DNA from: CAYXAA01 sp964462985
GTDB taxonomy: Bacteria > Pseudomonadota > Alphaproteobacteria > Rhizobiales > Stappiaceae
Direction: 5' to 3'
Assembly (NCBI GenBank): GCA_964462985.1
Contig: CAYXAA010000003.1
Span: 124,001 to 188,000 of the forward strand
Length of the DNA stretch: 64,000 nt
Below the pieces are notes generated by a model that did not search any database, was not told the DNA's origin, and worked only from the letters and a program-made list of their open reading frames with translations. Positions 33,578-41,632 of this stretch are shown here, in pieces (positions within the stretch are counted from its first letter, which is position 1; each line of letters begins with the position of its first letter). The position numbers and the translations under genes are program-made.

Positions 33578-35027
33578 CAAGTCCAAGGTGGCAAGCGATC
33601 AGGCCAAGGAGCCCTCGGTTCCACTCGTCGTCGATCTCGACGGCACGCTGATCAATAGCAACCTGCTGGTGGAGTCGGTGATCGCACTGCTGAAGCGGTC
33701 GCTTTTTTCGGTGTTCCTGCTGCCGCTATGGCTGATGCGGGGCAAGGCCACATTCAAGGCTGAGGTGACGCGGCGGACCACGCTCGACCTCTCTGTCCTC
33801 CCTCTGAACAGACCCCTGCTCGAACATCTGAAGCGGGAGAAGGCCCGCGGCCGGCGGCTCGTCCTGGCAACGGGTGCCTATGAGACGCTCGCGCGGCGCA
33901 TCGCCGACCGCCTCGGGCTGTTCGAGGAGGTCCTTGCCACCAACGGCACGATCAACCTGACCTGTCATAACAAGCTTGCCGCCCTGCGTGCCCGCTTCGG
34001 CGCCACGGGCTTCGACTATGCCGGCAATGCGGTCGACGACTGTCCGATCTGGAGCGCCGCGCGCCGCGCCACCGTGGTCAACGCCTCGCCGCGCCTGCTC
34101 AACTGGGCAACGGTAAATGCAACGGTTGACGGCGTATTCCCGCGCGAAAAGCCGACGCTCGGGCTTTACGTCCGCGCCTTGCGCCTGCACCAATGGCTGA
34201 AGAACCTGCTGCTGTTCGCGCCTCTGATCGCGGCGTTGAAGTTCACCGACGTCGACGCCTTGATGCAGCTCGGGATCGGCTTTCTCGCCTTCGGCTGCTG
34301 CGCCTCGAGCGTCTATTTGCTCAACGACATCATCGACCTTGAGGATGACCGGCTCCATCCCAACAAGAAGCACCGGCCGTTTGCCTCCGGTCGTCTGCCG
34401 ATTAGCCACGGGCTTGTCCTCATTCCCGTTCTTCTGGTGTCCGCCGCAGCACTCAGTGCGTTGCTTCCGTTGAAGTTCAGCCTCGTCCTGATGGCCTATT
34501 ATGCCACCACACTCGCCTATACGTTCTTCCTGAAGCGCATGGAGGCCGTGGATGTGGTGACGCTGGCGATGCTCTATACCACGCGGATCTTCGCCGGCGG
34601 CGCGGCGGCCGGCATCCCGCTGTCGGTCTGGCTCTTGACCTTCTCGGTTTTCATCTTCCTCAGCCTAGCGCTCGCCAAGCGCTGCGCCGAACTGCAGTTG
34701 TTGCGCAAGCACGGCAAGTCGAAGAGCTCCGGCCGCGGCTATGTGCTCGCCGATCTGCCCATGCTGCGCAGCATGGGGGTCGGATCGGGCTATGTCGCCG
34801 CGGTCGTCCTCGCCCTTTACCTGAATTCGCCGCAGGTGGCCCTTGCCTATGAGCACTCGGACATGCTTTGGCTCTGCGTGCCTGTGCTGGTCTACTGGGT
34901 CACGCGGGTCTGGCTGAAAACCGGCCGCGGCGAGATGCACGACGATCCGCTTGTCTTTGCCGCACGGGACCGCGTCAGCCTCGTCATGGCCGCGCTCTGT
35001 GGTGGCGCAATCGTGTTTGCCTTGTGA
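33546..35027 (+). CDS. HAD-UbiA fusion: decaprenyl-phosphate phosphoribosyltransferase-like (DPPR synthase)
   Basis: 493 residues in two parts. Residues 25-190 form a HAD hydrolase domain with DLDGTL (D30, D32) and a later Asp pair at D164-D165. Residues 205-493 form a UbiA prenyltransferase with N260-DIIDLED-D268 followed by HPNKKHRPFASG, and a second motif YTFFLKRMEAVDVV. The HPxKxxRP pattern is the DPPR-synthase branch (mycobacterial Rv3806c, Azorhizobium NoeC), which transfers 5-phosphoribose from PRPP to polyprenyl phosphate. The HAD part could supply the 5'-phosphatase step carried out by a separate protein in mycobacteria; that is inference. Overlaps the preceding gene and lies 11 bases before dprE1. 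Confidence 0.85.
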   Translation: MPQLDATLKADKSKVASDQAKEPSVPLVVDLDGTLINSNLLVESVIALLKRSLFSVFLLPLWLMRGKATFKAEVTRRTTLDLSVLPLNRPLLEHLKREKARGRRLVLATGAYETLARRIADRLGLFEEVLATNGTINLTCHNKLAALRARFGATGFDYAGNAVDDCPIWSAARRATVVNASPRLLNWATVNATVDGVFPREKPTLGLYVRALRLHQWLKNLLLFAPLIAALKFTDVDALMQLGIGFLAFGCCASSVYLLNDIIDLEDDRLHPNKKHRPFASGRLPISHGLVLIPVLLVSAAALSALLPLKFSLVLMAYYATTLAYTFFLKRMEAVDVVTLAMLYTTRIFAGGAAAGIPLSVWLLTFSVFIFLSLALAKRCAELQLLRKHGKSKSSGRGYVLADLPMLRSMGVGSGYVAAVVLALYLNSPQVALAYEHSDMLWLCVPVLVYWVTRVWLKTGRGEMHDDPLVFAARDRVSLVMAALCGGAIVFAL

Positions 35028-35038
35028 CAGGCGGTGCG

Positions 35039-36364
35039 ATGGAGGTCAGCCTCGCATATCGATCCTGGGGGCTATCAAACACGCCAGCCGCGCGGCGTGT
35101 CAGCCACATGCAGTGGCGGGACGACAAGCTGCCAGCGGACGGGAGGCCCCTCCTTCCCTACGGCAACGGCCGCAGCTATGGCGACAGTTGCCTCAACAGC
35201 GAAGGAACCCTCGTCGATCTGCGCGGCCTCGACCGGTTCATCGCTTTCGACGAGGAGACTGGGATCCTGCACTGCGAAGCCGGCGTGCTGCTTGCGGACA
35301 TCCTCGCCTGTTTCGTGCCGAAAGGCTGGTTCCTTCCGGTGACGCCCGGAACGCGATTTGTCACTGTTGGCGGCGCAATCGCCAACGACGTTCACGGGAA
35401 GAACCACCATCAGGCCGGCAGCTTTGGCCATTATGTTCGCGCGCTCGAGTTGCTGCGCACGGACGGAACGCGCCGAACCTGCTCCCCACGCGAGAACGCT
35501 GACTGGTTGGCGGCGACCATCGGCGGCTGCGGCCTGACGGGCATCATTCTGTCAGCGCAAATCAGCCTGAGGCGGATCCCCGGACCCGCCATCGAAACCG
35601 AAAGCATCAGTTTCTCTGGAATTGACGAGTTCCTCGATCTGAGCCGAAGCTCGCACAACGATTATGAATACACCGTCGCCTGGATCGACTCGCTCAACCT
35701 TGGGGATGACGGTGCACGCGGGATCTTCTTCCGCGGCAATCACGTTGCGGGGCATGCCGGGATCAAGCCCCCTCGAACCAAACCCGGACTGCCGATCACG
35801 CCGCCCTGGTCTCTGCTGCCCAAGCCTGCTGTCGCCGCTTTCAACTCGGCCACCTATCGCTGGCCGCGCAGACGGCATGGTGTTGTCCACTACGAGCCGT
35901 TCTTCTATCCGCTTGATGCGGTGCCAAACTGGAACCGGCTGTTCGGCCGCCCCGGTTTCTTTCAGTATCAGTGTGTCGTTCCCTTCGACCAGGCGCGCGC
36001 TGCCATCGGCGAGATGATGGCTCGCGTCGCCCATGCCAGGGAGGGCTCGTTCCTGTCCGTGCTCAAGGTCTTCGGCAGCCACAAGCCGTGCGGGTTGCTG
36101 TCCTTCCCCCGTCCGGGCGTCACCCTGGCGCTGGATTTCCCCAACCGGGGGGTGTCGACGCGCGCCCTGCTCGACAGTCTCGATGAAATCACGCTCGCCG
36201 CCGGCGGCGCGGTTTATCCGGCCAAGGACGCCCGCATGTCGGCGGCGACCTTCGCGGCGGGATTTCCCGCATGGCGGCAGTTCGAGGCATATCGTGACCC
36301 AGGCATCCAGTCCGACTTCTGGCGTCGGGTCGCGGTCAGCGTTCCGGAGGTCGCCCTTGCGTAG
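35039..36364 (+). CDS. dprE1: DprE1-like decaprenylphosphoryl-ribose oxidase (FAD)
   Basis: 441 residues of the VAO-type FAD oxidoreductase family. The FAD-binding block LPYGNGRSYGDSCLN is at residues 39-53, and NDVHGKNHHQAGSFG (116-130) matches the mycobacterial DprE1 segment. At the active site VYPAKDAR preserves Tyr393 and Lys396 (mycobacterial Tyr415/Lys418). In LSFPRPGVTLALDFP, Ala364 replaces the benzothiazinone-reactive Cys387. With DprE2 it epimerises polyprenyl-phospho-ribose to arabinose through a 2-keto intermediate. The ATG lies 11 bases after the UbiA stop. Family assignment rests on remembered DprE1 sequence. Confidence 0.88.
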   Translation: MEVSLAYRSWGLSNTPAARRVSHMQWRDDKLPADGRPLLPYGNGRSYGDSCLNSEGTLVDLRGLDRFIAFDEETGILHCEAGVLLADILACFVPKGWFLPVTPGTRFVTVGGAIANDVHGKNHHQAGSFGHYVRALELLRTDGTRRTCSPRENADWLAATIGGCGLTGIILSAQISLRRIPGPAIETESISFSGIDEFLDLSRSSHNDYEYTVAWIDSLNLGDDGARGIFFRGNHVAGHAGIKPPRTKPGLPITPPWSLLPKPAVAAFNSATYRWPRRRHGVVHYEPFFYPLDAVPNWNRLFGRPGFFQYQCVVPFDQARAAIGEMMARVAHAREGSFLSVLKVFGSHKPCGLLSFPRPGVTLALDFPNRGVSTRALLDSLDEITLAAGGAVYPAKDARMSAATFAAGFPAWRQFEAYRDPGIQSDFWRRVAVSVPEVALA

Positions 36365-37094
36365 AGTTCTCGTCATCGGCGCGACCTCCGCCATCGCTTC
36401 GGCGACCGCCCGCCTGTTCGCCGGCGACGGCGATCGGATCTTTCTCATTGGACGGAACGAGAGTCGGTTGCAGGCGACGGCAGACGATCTTGCCGTACGA
36501 GGCGCGACCTTTACCGGCTGGCAGGTGCTGGACGTCAATGCTCTCGACCGTCACGACAACGTGCTGACACAGGCCGAGCAGGCCCTCGGCGGGTTCGACA
36601 TCGTGCTGATCGCCCATGGCACGTTGCCGGACCAGGCGCGCTGCCAGGCTTCGGCCGAGATGATGGTCCAGGAGTTCCGCACCAATGCCATTAGCACCAT
36701 GGCGCTGCTGACCCGGATTGCGGAGATGATGGAAAAGGCGCGGCACGGCCGTATCGCCGTCATCACCTCGGTCGCGGCGGATCGCGGGCGGCAGAGCAAT
36801 TACGTCTATGGAGCGGCCAAGGCAGCCGTCGACACCTTCCTCGAGGGTCTCAGACAACGACTCCACAAGGTGGGGGTTGGTGTTACGACGATCCGGCCAG
36901 GGTTCGTCGATACGCCCATGACGGCCGATTTTAAGAAGGGCCTGCTTTGGGCCAAGCCGGAAGCGGCCGCTCGGCGGATTCATCGCGCCATCATCAAGGG
37001 CGCCGACATTGCCTATGTCCCACCCTTCTGGCGCGGTATCATGCTGATCATACGCCTGATGCCACGGTGGATCTTCAAGAAGATCACGCTTTGA
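36357..37094 (+). CDS. dprE2: DprE2-like 2-keto-ribose reductase (SDR)
   Basis: 245 residues from a TTG start at 36357, supported by GGAGG at 36346-36350 and by the position of the Rossmann start RRVLVIGATSAIASATARLF. The catalytic Tyr-x3-Lys is YGAAK after SNYV, with Ser in VITSVAAD. It would reduce the DprE1 product to polyprenyl-phospho-D-arabinose. It overlaps the dprE1 stop by eight bases. The C-terminal tail PPFWRGIMLIIRLMPRWIF is hydrophobic and amphipathic, as expected for a membrane-associated enzyme. Confidence 0.88.
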   Translation: MRRVLVIGATSAIASATARLFAGDGDRIFLIGRNESRLQATADDLAVRGATFTGWQVLDVNALDRHDNVLTQAEQALGGFDIVLIAHGTLPDQARCQASAEMMVQEFRTNAISTMALLTRIAEMMEKARHGRIAVITSVAADRGRQSNYVYGAAKAAVDTFLEGLRQRLHKVGVGVTTIRPGFVDTPMTADFKKGLLWAKPEAAARRIHRAIIKGADIAYVPPFWRGIMLIIRLMPRWIFKKITL

Positions 37095-37109
37095 CGAGCT
37101 TGACTCGTC
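37093..37109. terminator. Stem-loop between convergent operons
   Basis: GACGAG-CTTGA-CTCGTC lies in the 31-base gap between dprE2 and the arylsulfotransferase-like gene. It could end transcription from both sides but has no T-run. Confidence 0.35.
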
Positions 37110-37125
37110 GGTAGTGCCGAAACCG

Positions 37126-38517
37126 TCAATCGGCCGCGGGGGGCGCTTCCTCGACGGCAGGCTCCAGGCTGAGCCGGAACGCGGGATCGAACATGGCGGG
37201 ATCAATCCTTTGTGCGCCGTTCAGTACAGGAATGAGTTGATTTTGAGCCCCAAGCCGGATCGGGTTGACATACTCCCAGGCAACATCGCCCGATCTGGTG
37301 ACTTCGATGAGGCGCCCGCCATCAGACTCCGTCAGCAGCGTATTGCCGTTTGGAAGGCGCTGCGCATTGGAGCGCAAAGTGCTGTGCAGTGGGCGGTCTT
37401 CTGTACCGGTAAAGGACCATTTCACGTCAAGTGTCCGCGGATCGATCTCCAGCACGCGGGAACTGTTGTTGCGCCTCAAGACGCCAAGATTGTCGAACAG
37501 CAGAATGTTGCCGTTGGCCAGAATGGTCGGATGATGCTGACGCAACCATGCGCCGCGCGCCGCCCATTTGGTCTCCCCTGTCTCGGCGGACAGGACGACG
37601 ACAAGCGACTGCTCGCGAAAGGAGAGCAGCAGATCCCCCTCCTCGCCGAACGGAAAGTTCCTTGCCGCCTCGGCGTCGATGTACTCGACGGAGTTCGAAT
37701 GGATCGGGTCGTTCAGCGTGAAGTAGGGCAGGATCTCGAACAGCATGCCGTAGCGCGAATGCAGCAACGCCTGCGTCAGTGATATCTTCTTGAGCTCCTT
37801 GCCGTCCGGTGACAACACGACGACGAAATCTTCAAGATAGGGCTTGTCGAGCTGCTGGGCCTGCGGCGGCCGCTCATAGTTGAACTCGTGCGTGAGGGCG
37901 TAGATCCGGCCATCCGGAGCGATCGACATGTCGTGATGAACATGGGCGAGATAGCTCCAGATCGGTCGCGAGTCCTTGTCCATCTTCACCATGCCGTAGC
38001 CCCAGGGCGTGTCGGCCGACGAGATGTAGATCGCGAGCAGGTCTCCGTTGGGATAGACCTTTGCTCGGTCCATGTAGATCACGGAATCTGGCTGGGGTTT
38101 CCTGACCGCGGCCCCCTCGTTCCAGATTTGGCTGAACGGCAGGCGCCATTCGTGAGTGATACGGCCGTCCATGGTCATAAGACGGGCGACCTGATCATCG
38201 CCCGAGGTGTAGAGCGTATACCCGGGGAAAACTCTCGCCGGGTCATGGATGGTGACGCCCCGACCATCCGTTCTGGCCGGCTGGTAGAGATTCGCTCGCA
38301 CGGGATTGGCGATGATCTCTTCCTGGATCTTGAGCGCCTCCCAGGCCCGGTACGCATCACGGAAGAATTCGTACGGATAGATCCGCATTGCCATCATCAT
38401 CGCTCCGGCGACGAAGGCCAGGAACACGATCATCAGGATGAATATGCCGGTGCCGATCCTGTCGACGATCGAAGGTCCTTCCGCGCGATCCTGTCTGTCG
38501 GAGCGCTGACTGCGCAT
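37126..38517 (-). CDS. Membrane-anchored arylsulfotransferase-like beta-propeller protein
   Basis: 463 residues. One N-terminal membrane helix (GTGIFILMIVFLAFVAGAMM) is followed by a periplasmic region of repeated six-bladed propeller strands with His-rich turns (HVHHDMSIAPDGRIYALTHE, LRQHHPTILANGNILLFDN, LLTESDGGRLIEVTRSGD). This matches the Arylsulfotran_2 (ASST-like) family. True ASST enzymes use a catalytic His; which His is catalytic here is uncertain. ATG 38517 follows GGGAGGA three bases upstream. It lies between the D-arabinose operon and a DUF4185 gene and may modify or bind an envelope glycan, but function is unproven. Confidence 0.75.
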   Translation of the reverse strand: MRSQRSDRQDRAEGPSIVDRIGTGIFILMIVFLAFVAGAMMMAMRIYPYEFFRDAYRAWEALKIQEEIIANPVRANLYQPARTDGRGVTIHDPARVFPGYTLYTSGDDQVARLMTMDGRITHEWRLPFSQIWNEGAAVRKPQPDSVIYMDRAKVYPNGDLLAIYISSADTPWGYGMVKMDKDSRPIWSYLAHVHHDMSIAPDGRIYALTHEFNYERPPQAQQLDKPYLEDFVVVLSPDGKELKKISLTQALLHSRYGMLFEILPYFTLNDPIHSNSVEYIDAEAARNFPFGEEGDLLLSFREQSLVVVLSAETGETKWAARGAWLRQHHPTILANGNILLFDNLGVLRRNNSSRVLEIDPRTLDVKWSFTGTEDRPLHSTLRSNAQRLPNGNTLLTESDGGRLIEVTRSGDVAWEYVNPIRLGAQNQLIPVLNGAQRIDPAMFDPAFRLSLEPAVEEAPPAAD

Positions 38518-38591
38518 GTCTCCTCCCGCCGGCCGTCCCTTTCCACCGGGAAAATCATTGCCCCCGCCACCAGCTTGAACACGGTCCAGCA

Positions 38592-39782
38592 TCAATGAAT
38601 GCCCGCCATGGTTCTCTTCGGGGCGACTGACTGGCGCGCCGCAGCATCTGCCAGCCGATGCACGGCGGCCGGCTCTGCTTCCGACACACGCTGTGTCCTG
38701 CTCCAGGCAGCGATCGCCTGGACCGCGCCGAGCCACAGAATGGGGACGATCTCGGCTACGACGCGCTGCTCCGGAAGCCGTCCGAAGTAGACCGCTGTGG
38801 CAAGAAACGGCAGTCCGAAACAGATCAAGGTCCGGCCAAGGGTTGGATCCAGATGGCGACGAAGCAGCATCACCGGCAGGTAGAGCCCGGCGCCGAACCT
38901 TGCGAGATAAGTGAGCAGATAGAGGGGACTGGCGAAGAGCCCAAGATTGTAGAGGAGGTGGTTCTCGTACGCCGTTCCCATTACGTTGGCGTGGGGATTG
39001 GGGATGCCCGGGAAGAACCACTTCACAGCGCCATGGATCGCGGCAAAGACGATCACCTGCGCCACAATGGCCATCGCCAGGTTGCGGCGACCGACCGCTC
39101 CCCAGCACGCCGCCAGAAACGCCGGGATCATGAACACCGTCGTCTCGCGGTTCAACGTCGCAATCGCAAAGATGCCAAGGTAAGCGGCAAAGCTGCGCCG
39201 ATCAGGGCTCTCAACGAACCGCGCAAGCAGGAGCACGAGCGTTAACGTCAACACCGCCGCCGGCAGATCGTAGACATAACGGAACAGCGCAACCAGCTGC
39301 CATTTGCCAAGCTCGACGACGCCGCCCCTTATCGTGAACACGGAATGAAAATACATGTCCGGGACGATCAGGTGCATCGCCATGGGAACCACGATCGTCA
39401 TCGCCAGCAGCCGGCGCACAAGATCGGAGCCGCCGACCTGAAAATGGACGAGCGTGCGGTGGGCGATAACAACCAGCAACATCCATGCGCCGACCTCGAT
39501 GAAGGCGAACAAAAGCTCCACGTCAACCCAGGGGGCAAGGTTCGTCACACCGGCCACGACAACGGGCAGCAACACCCGATATTGGAAAGGAGCTGCCGCA
39601 CCGAAATCGGCCATTCGTTCCGGACTGGCGAGCCACCACGACGTTGTCGAGAGATAGTGAAAGGTGGTGAGAAGGATCGCGAGCAGGGCCAGCGCGATGT
39701 ACCAAATCCACCACATCGCATCGCTATGACCCTGCGCTTCGGCTTCGCTTACCCGCGTCATCAAGGGATTTGCGGCTTCCAT
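38592..39782 (-). CDS. Polytopic membrane protein, possible GT-C-type glycosyltransferase
   Basis: 396 residues with about ten membrane helices. I do not recognise the family. The pattern FQYRVLLPVV after the first helix and the NRETTVFMIPAFL helix start resemble multi-spanning proteins of polysaccharide clusters. A lumenal loop (FFPGIPNPHANVMGTAYENH) carries polar residues. Its stop is 75 bases before the ASST-like start on the same strand, so the two are probably co-transcribed. A role in glycan assembly is inferred only from context. Confidence 0.6.
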   Translation of the reverse strand: MEAANPLMTRVSEAEAQGHSDAMWWIWYIALALLAILLTTFHYLSTTSWWLASPERMADFGAAAPFQYRVLLPVVVAGVTNLAPWVDVELLFAFIEVGAWMLLVVIAHRTLVHFQVGGSDLVRRLLAMTIVVPMAMHLIVPDMYFHSVFTIRGGVVELGKWQLVALFRYVYDLPAAVLTLTLVLLLARFVESPDRRSFAAYLGIFAIATLNRETTVFMIPAFLAACWGAVGRRNLAMAIVAQVIVFAAIHGAVKWFFPGIPNPHANVMGTAYENHLLYNLGLFASPLYLLTYLARFGAGLYLPVMLLRRHLDPTLGRTLICFGLPFLATAVYFGRLPEQRVVAEIVPILWLGAVQAIAAWSRTQRVSEAEPAAVHRLADAAARQSVAPKRTMAGIH

Positions 39783-40060
39783 GCCGACCTCCGGGGTACC
39801 GGAACCAACTGCGGCCAGAAATCAAATGGGGCTGCACAAGCGCACCTATCGGCGGACGTGCACACCTCCGGCCCTGAGCGCGTACGGCCTTGACGCTAGA
39901 AACAAGTAGTGGCGAAAAGAAGTTCCGCGCCAGACCGGGCGGAATCGCATTTTTCTGCGGGTTTCCGCTTCCAAGCGGAGAGGTCCTGTCAAACGCGGCG
40001 AGAATGCGCCTTGCCTGCACCGGCAGCGTAGGAGAGCGCCAGCGAACGAATAGTGCCGGA
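39783..40060. other. Intergenic region upstream of the polytopic membrane protein
   Basis: About 280 bases with no gene supported in any frame. It should contain the promoter for the - strand pair ending at 37126, but no clear hexamers were found. Confidence 0.4.
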
Positions 40061-40064
40061 CAAG

Positions 40065-40089
40065 AAAAGGCGGCCTCGATCGGGCCGCC
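40065..40089 (-). terminator. Rho-independent terminator of the DUF4185 gene
   Basis: Read on the - strand, GGCGGCC-CGATCGA-GGCCGCC is followed by TTTTCTTG. The 7-bp GC stem, 7-base loop and T-run form a classical intrinsic terminator about 60 bases after the stop at 40151. It makes the DUF4185 gene a separate transcription unit from the genes downstream. Confidence 0.75.
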
Positions 40090-40150
40090 CTGTTTCGTAG
40101 ATGCACCGCCCCGGGCTGCGACGGAATCGCCGGGCCCAGAAAATGAGGTG

Positions 40151-41362
40151 TCAATTCGGAGTGGTAACCTGTGCCTCCACTGTACCTTCGCCGATCGGAG
40201 TGGCGGGCGCAGCCACGGTGGCGATGCCATCCCAGGTCAGTGCTGTCTTCATCAGATAGACGTTGTAAGGATCCCACTGCGAAAGCGTGTAATAGACCTC
40301 GCCGTCGATCTCGCTTCCCGGAACGATGTACGGCCCATAGAGCCCGGGAAATTCATTGCGCGTCACCACGACCTGGGCCTCGCTCCAGGGGCCGGTGAGC
40401 TGGCGTGCGGTACGCAGCATGATCGCGCCCTTCTCCGGCTCCAGATACATCATCAGCCATGACTGGTGCGTCTGGCTCCAGGCCACCGACAGTTCGCCGA
40501 CCGGGCCGGGAACGATCGTCTCGGCCGCCGCCGGATCGGCCACCCACTCGCTGCCGTTCCAATATTCGTGGTCGTCCCGCACCAGGAGCCTCTCTGGCAC
40601 GACTCGGCGCAGCTTAACGCCGCCGAACCGGCCCTCCGGGATGCCGAACGAATAAAGCATATCCTTGTCGGACACGAAGGCCACCTGCTCGAACCCGATC
40701 GCCCTCTGCTCGACGGACTCCCGCGGCATCGTCCAGTTCTGGCCGTGGTCGTCGGAATAGGCGATGCCCGAATGGCGCACCTCCCATTTGCCCGGTTCGC
40801 CCCAGTGCTTCACGGACATGTAGTGAAGGAACATCCGGGACCCGACGGAAACCCCGTAAGTGGGGATTACGGTCATCTCGAGCCCGTCGATCTTGCGGGA
40901 GACAAGCAGTTCCTTGGCCCTGCCATCCTTGCCGGCGATCATCGCCTCGATCGGCAGCCCATTGCGCGGGTCGGGATCCGCGATCCGGGCCATGGTATTG
41001 CTGCGCCAGTTCTTCCGGCCGAACAGGCCCTTCGCTCCGAAGGTGTCGCCGAACACCATGTAGAGCGATCCTTCGTGCCAGAACATGTGGCCGAGGTCGG
41101 TCCCATGGATATCCCACCGCGAGGCCGTATCGTTCGGCGATGCAGCGCCGGTGATCTGCGTGATTTGCTCGGTTGTGCCGATCCTTGGCATGACAGGCAT
41201 CTCGACGGGTGTTCCAACAACCTCTGTCACCGTCGCGGCCTGGGTCGGCAACGCCGTCGCAGGAGCCGGAACGGGAACGCCGGTGTCTGTTCCAGCAAGA
41301 GACATGGGTGCGACGGCGATTGAGGCAATTAGAAGTCCGGCCGTCATCAGGTGGCGCGCCAT
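40151..41362 (-). CDS. Secreted DUF4185-family protein, candidate endo-D-arabinanase
   Basis: 403 residues with a Sec signal peptide (LMTAGLLIASIAVAPMSLAG). A Pro/Ala/Thr/Val-rich linker to about residue 60 is followed by a five-bladed-propeller domain with the DUF4185 hallmark HGTDLGHMFWHEGSLYMVFG and then DTFG. Later blades include SGIAYSDDHGQNW and WNGSEWVADP. DUF4185 includes endo-D-arabinanases (CAZy GH183, as I recall), which cleave mycobacterial arabinan. Proximity to a D-arabinose pathway supports a D-arabinan substrate or remodelling role; this is inference. The ribosome site AAGGGGAG lies partly inside an 18-bp palindrome. A strong terminator follows the gene. Confidence 0.8.
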   Translation of the reverse strand: MARHLMTAGLLIASIAVAPMSLAGTDTGVPVPAPATALPTQAATVTEVVGTPVEMPVMPRIGTTEQITQITGAASPNDTASRWDIHGTDLGHMFWHEGSLYMVFGDTFGAKGLFGRKNWRSNTMARIADPDPRNGLPIEAMIAGKDGRAKELLVSRKIDGLEMTVIPTYGVSVGSRMFLHYMSVKHWGEPGKWEVRHSGIAYSDDHGQNWTMPRESVEQRAIGFEQVAFVSDKDMLYSFGIPEGRFGGVKLRRVVPERLLVRDDHEYWNGSEWVADPAAAETIVPGPVGELSVAWSQTHQSWLMMYLEPEKGAIMLRTARQLTGPWSEAQVVVTRNEFPGLYGPYIVPGSEIDGEVYYTLSQWDPYNVYLMKTALTWDGIATVAAPATPIGEGTVEAQVTTPN

Positions 41363-41371
41363 TCGGCAACT

Positions 41372-41389
41372 CCCCTTGCGCGCAAGGGG
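41372..41389. promoter_or_regulatory. Perfect 18-bp palindrome covering the DUF4185 ribosome site
   Basis: CCCCTTGCGCGCAAGGGG is self-complementary. On the - strand transcript its right arm AAGGGG is the Shine-Dalgarno sequence of the gene starting at 41362. A CCCCTT/AAGGGG stem with a six-base loop would hide it. It may instead be a protein operator. Confidence 0.45.
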
Positions 41390-41632
41390 GGTCTTTCAGT
41401 GCACGGACTACCGTCCGTGGCACCGATCAGAGCCGAAGACCTTACGCAGGATTGATGATGTTAACCGCCGGGTAAGGCATGGAATGATTCGTGGCAAGGG
41501 AAAACCGAATTTTGCCGTAAAAAGGTCGTATTCTTACGCACGCACACGTTGCGTCTCGGTCGTGATTGGTTGAATCACGGCCCAAAATGACTTGAATTGT
41601 CGGTCGAAATGATTGGCGCAGCCAGTGCTTTA
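41390..41632. other. Intergenic region between the DUF2723 and DUF4185 genes
   Basis: About 240 bases with AT-rich stretches near 41500-41540 that may hold the DUF4185 promoter. A hairpin CGTGATT-GGTTG-AATCACG lies near 41560-41578, about 55 bases after the DUF2723 stop, without a T-run. Confidence 0.4.
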
